DNA of 42,849 nt from Bacillota bacterium (GTDB lineage Bacteria; Bacillota; Clostridia; Christensenellales; SZUA-584): assembly GCA_023390815.1 (NCBI GenBank), contig JAEWCC010000031.1:1-42849 (forward strand). Reading direction: 5' to 3'. The translations under genes and the position numbers were made by a program. Below the pieces are notes generated by a model. The model was not told the DNA's origin. It saw nothing but the letters and a program-made list of their open reading frames with translations, and did no database searches. Below, one piece after another: positions 40,646 to 42,849 of the stretch. Each line of letters starts with the position of its first letter. Position 1 is the stretch's first letter.

Positions 40646-42849
<2,204 letters not shown>

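Overview
The window looks like a chromosomal segment of an anaerobic, low-to-mid GC Gram-positive bacterium (Bacillota, most likely class Clostridia). The evidence is strong AGGAGG-type ribosome binding sites, frequent GTG/TTG starts, Ser/Glu/Pro-rich linkers after lipoprotein cysteines, BMP-type and RbsB-type lipoprotein transporters, a Spo0A-like receiver, a pyruvate phosphate dikinase and an M3 oligoendopeptidase. There is no marker that fixes the genus. No tRNA, rRNA, insertion sequence, prophage or CRISPR array is visible.

Layout. 1-2325: a glycolytic block with the last codons of an upstream gene (possibly type II GAPDH), an archaeal-type phosphoglycerate kinase and a class II aldolase, closed by a terminator. 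2326-9133: unrelated single genes: a PadR regulator fused to DUF4180, an alpha/beta hydrolase, a TetR regulator, a UV endonuclease with a DUF1722-like tail, a phytoene-desaturase-like flavoprotein and a convergent DUF2974 hydrolase. 9134-24914: carbohydrate region. A ROK regulator with its own palindromic promoter precedes a 14-gene, 14-kb block led by an RpiR regulator and a consensus promoter. The block holds an ADP-dependent sugar kinase, an FGGY kinase, an RbsA/RbsC/RbsB-type ABC importer, a second class II aldolase, a mannose-6-phosphate-isomerase-like cupin, a tagatose/psicose-3-epimerase-like enzyme, a small cupin, RpiB, DhaK, DhaL and an aldo/keto reductase. 25048-30771: an M3 peptidase, then a divergent pair made of a stand-alone Spo0A-like receiver and a large soluble multi-PAS histidine kinase. 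30918-36395: a BMP lipoprotein, ATPase and two permeases, a nucleoside/simple-sugar importer. 36408-42849: a DNA glycosylase, two GNAT acetyltransferases, AsnRS, a CorA-type transporter and the first 734 residues of PPDK.

How they work together. The large operon reads as import of a sugar, isomerisation/epimerisation, phosphorylation, aldol cleavage and salvage of triose fragments through DhaK/DhaL and the reductase; the actual sugar cannot be read from sequence. The ADP-dependent kinase (which makes AMP), archaeal-type PGK and PPDK (which can recharge AMP) suggest an energy-sparing, partly archaeal-style glycolysis.

The most unusual object is the BMP-transporter ATPase at 32366-34300. The segment that forms the first strands and P-loop of its second nucleotide-binding domain occurs six times in tandem (33185-33679), in frame and diverged, adding about 136 residues between the two ATPase domains. 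I know of no described case. Other second-look items are two domain fusions (PadR-DUF4180, UvsE-DUF1722), the Spo0A-like lone receiver and several perfect palindromes at promoters.
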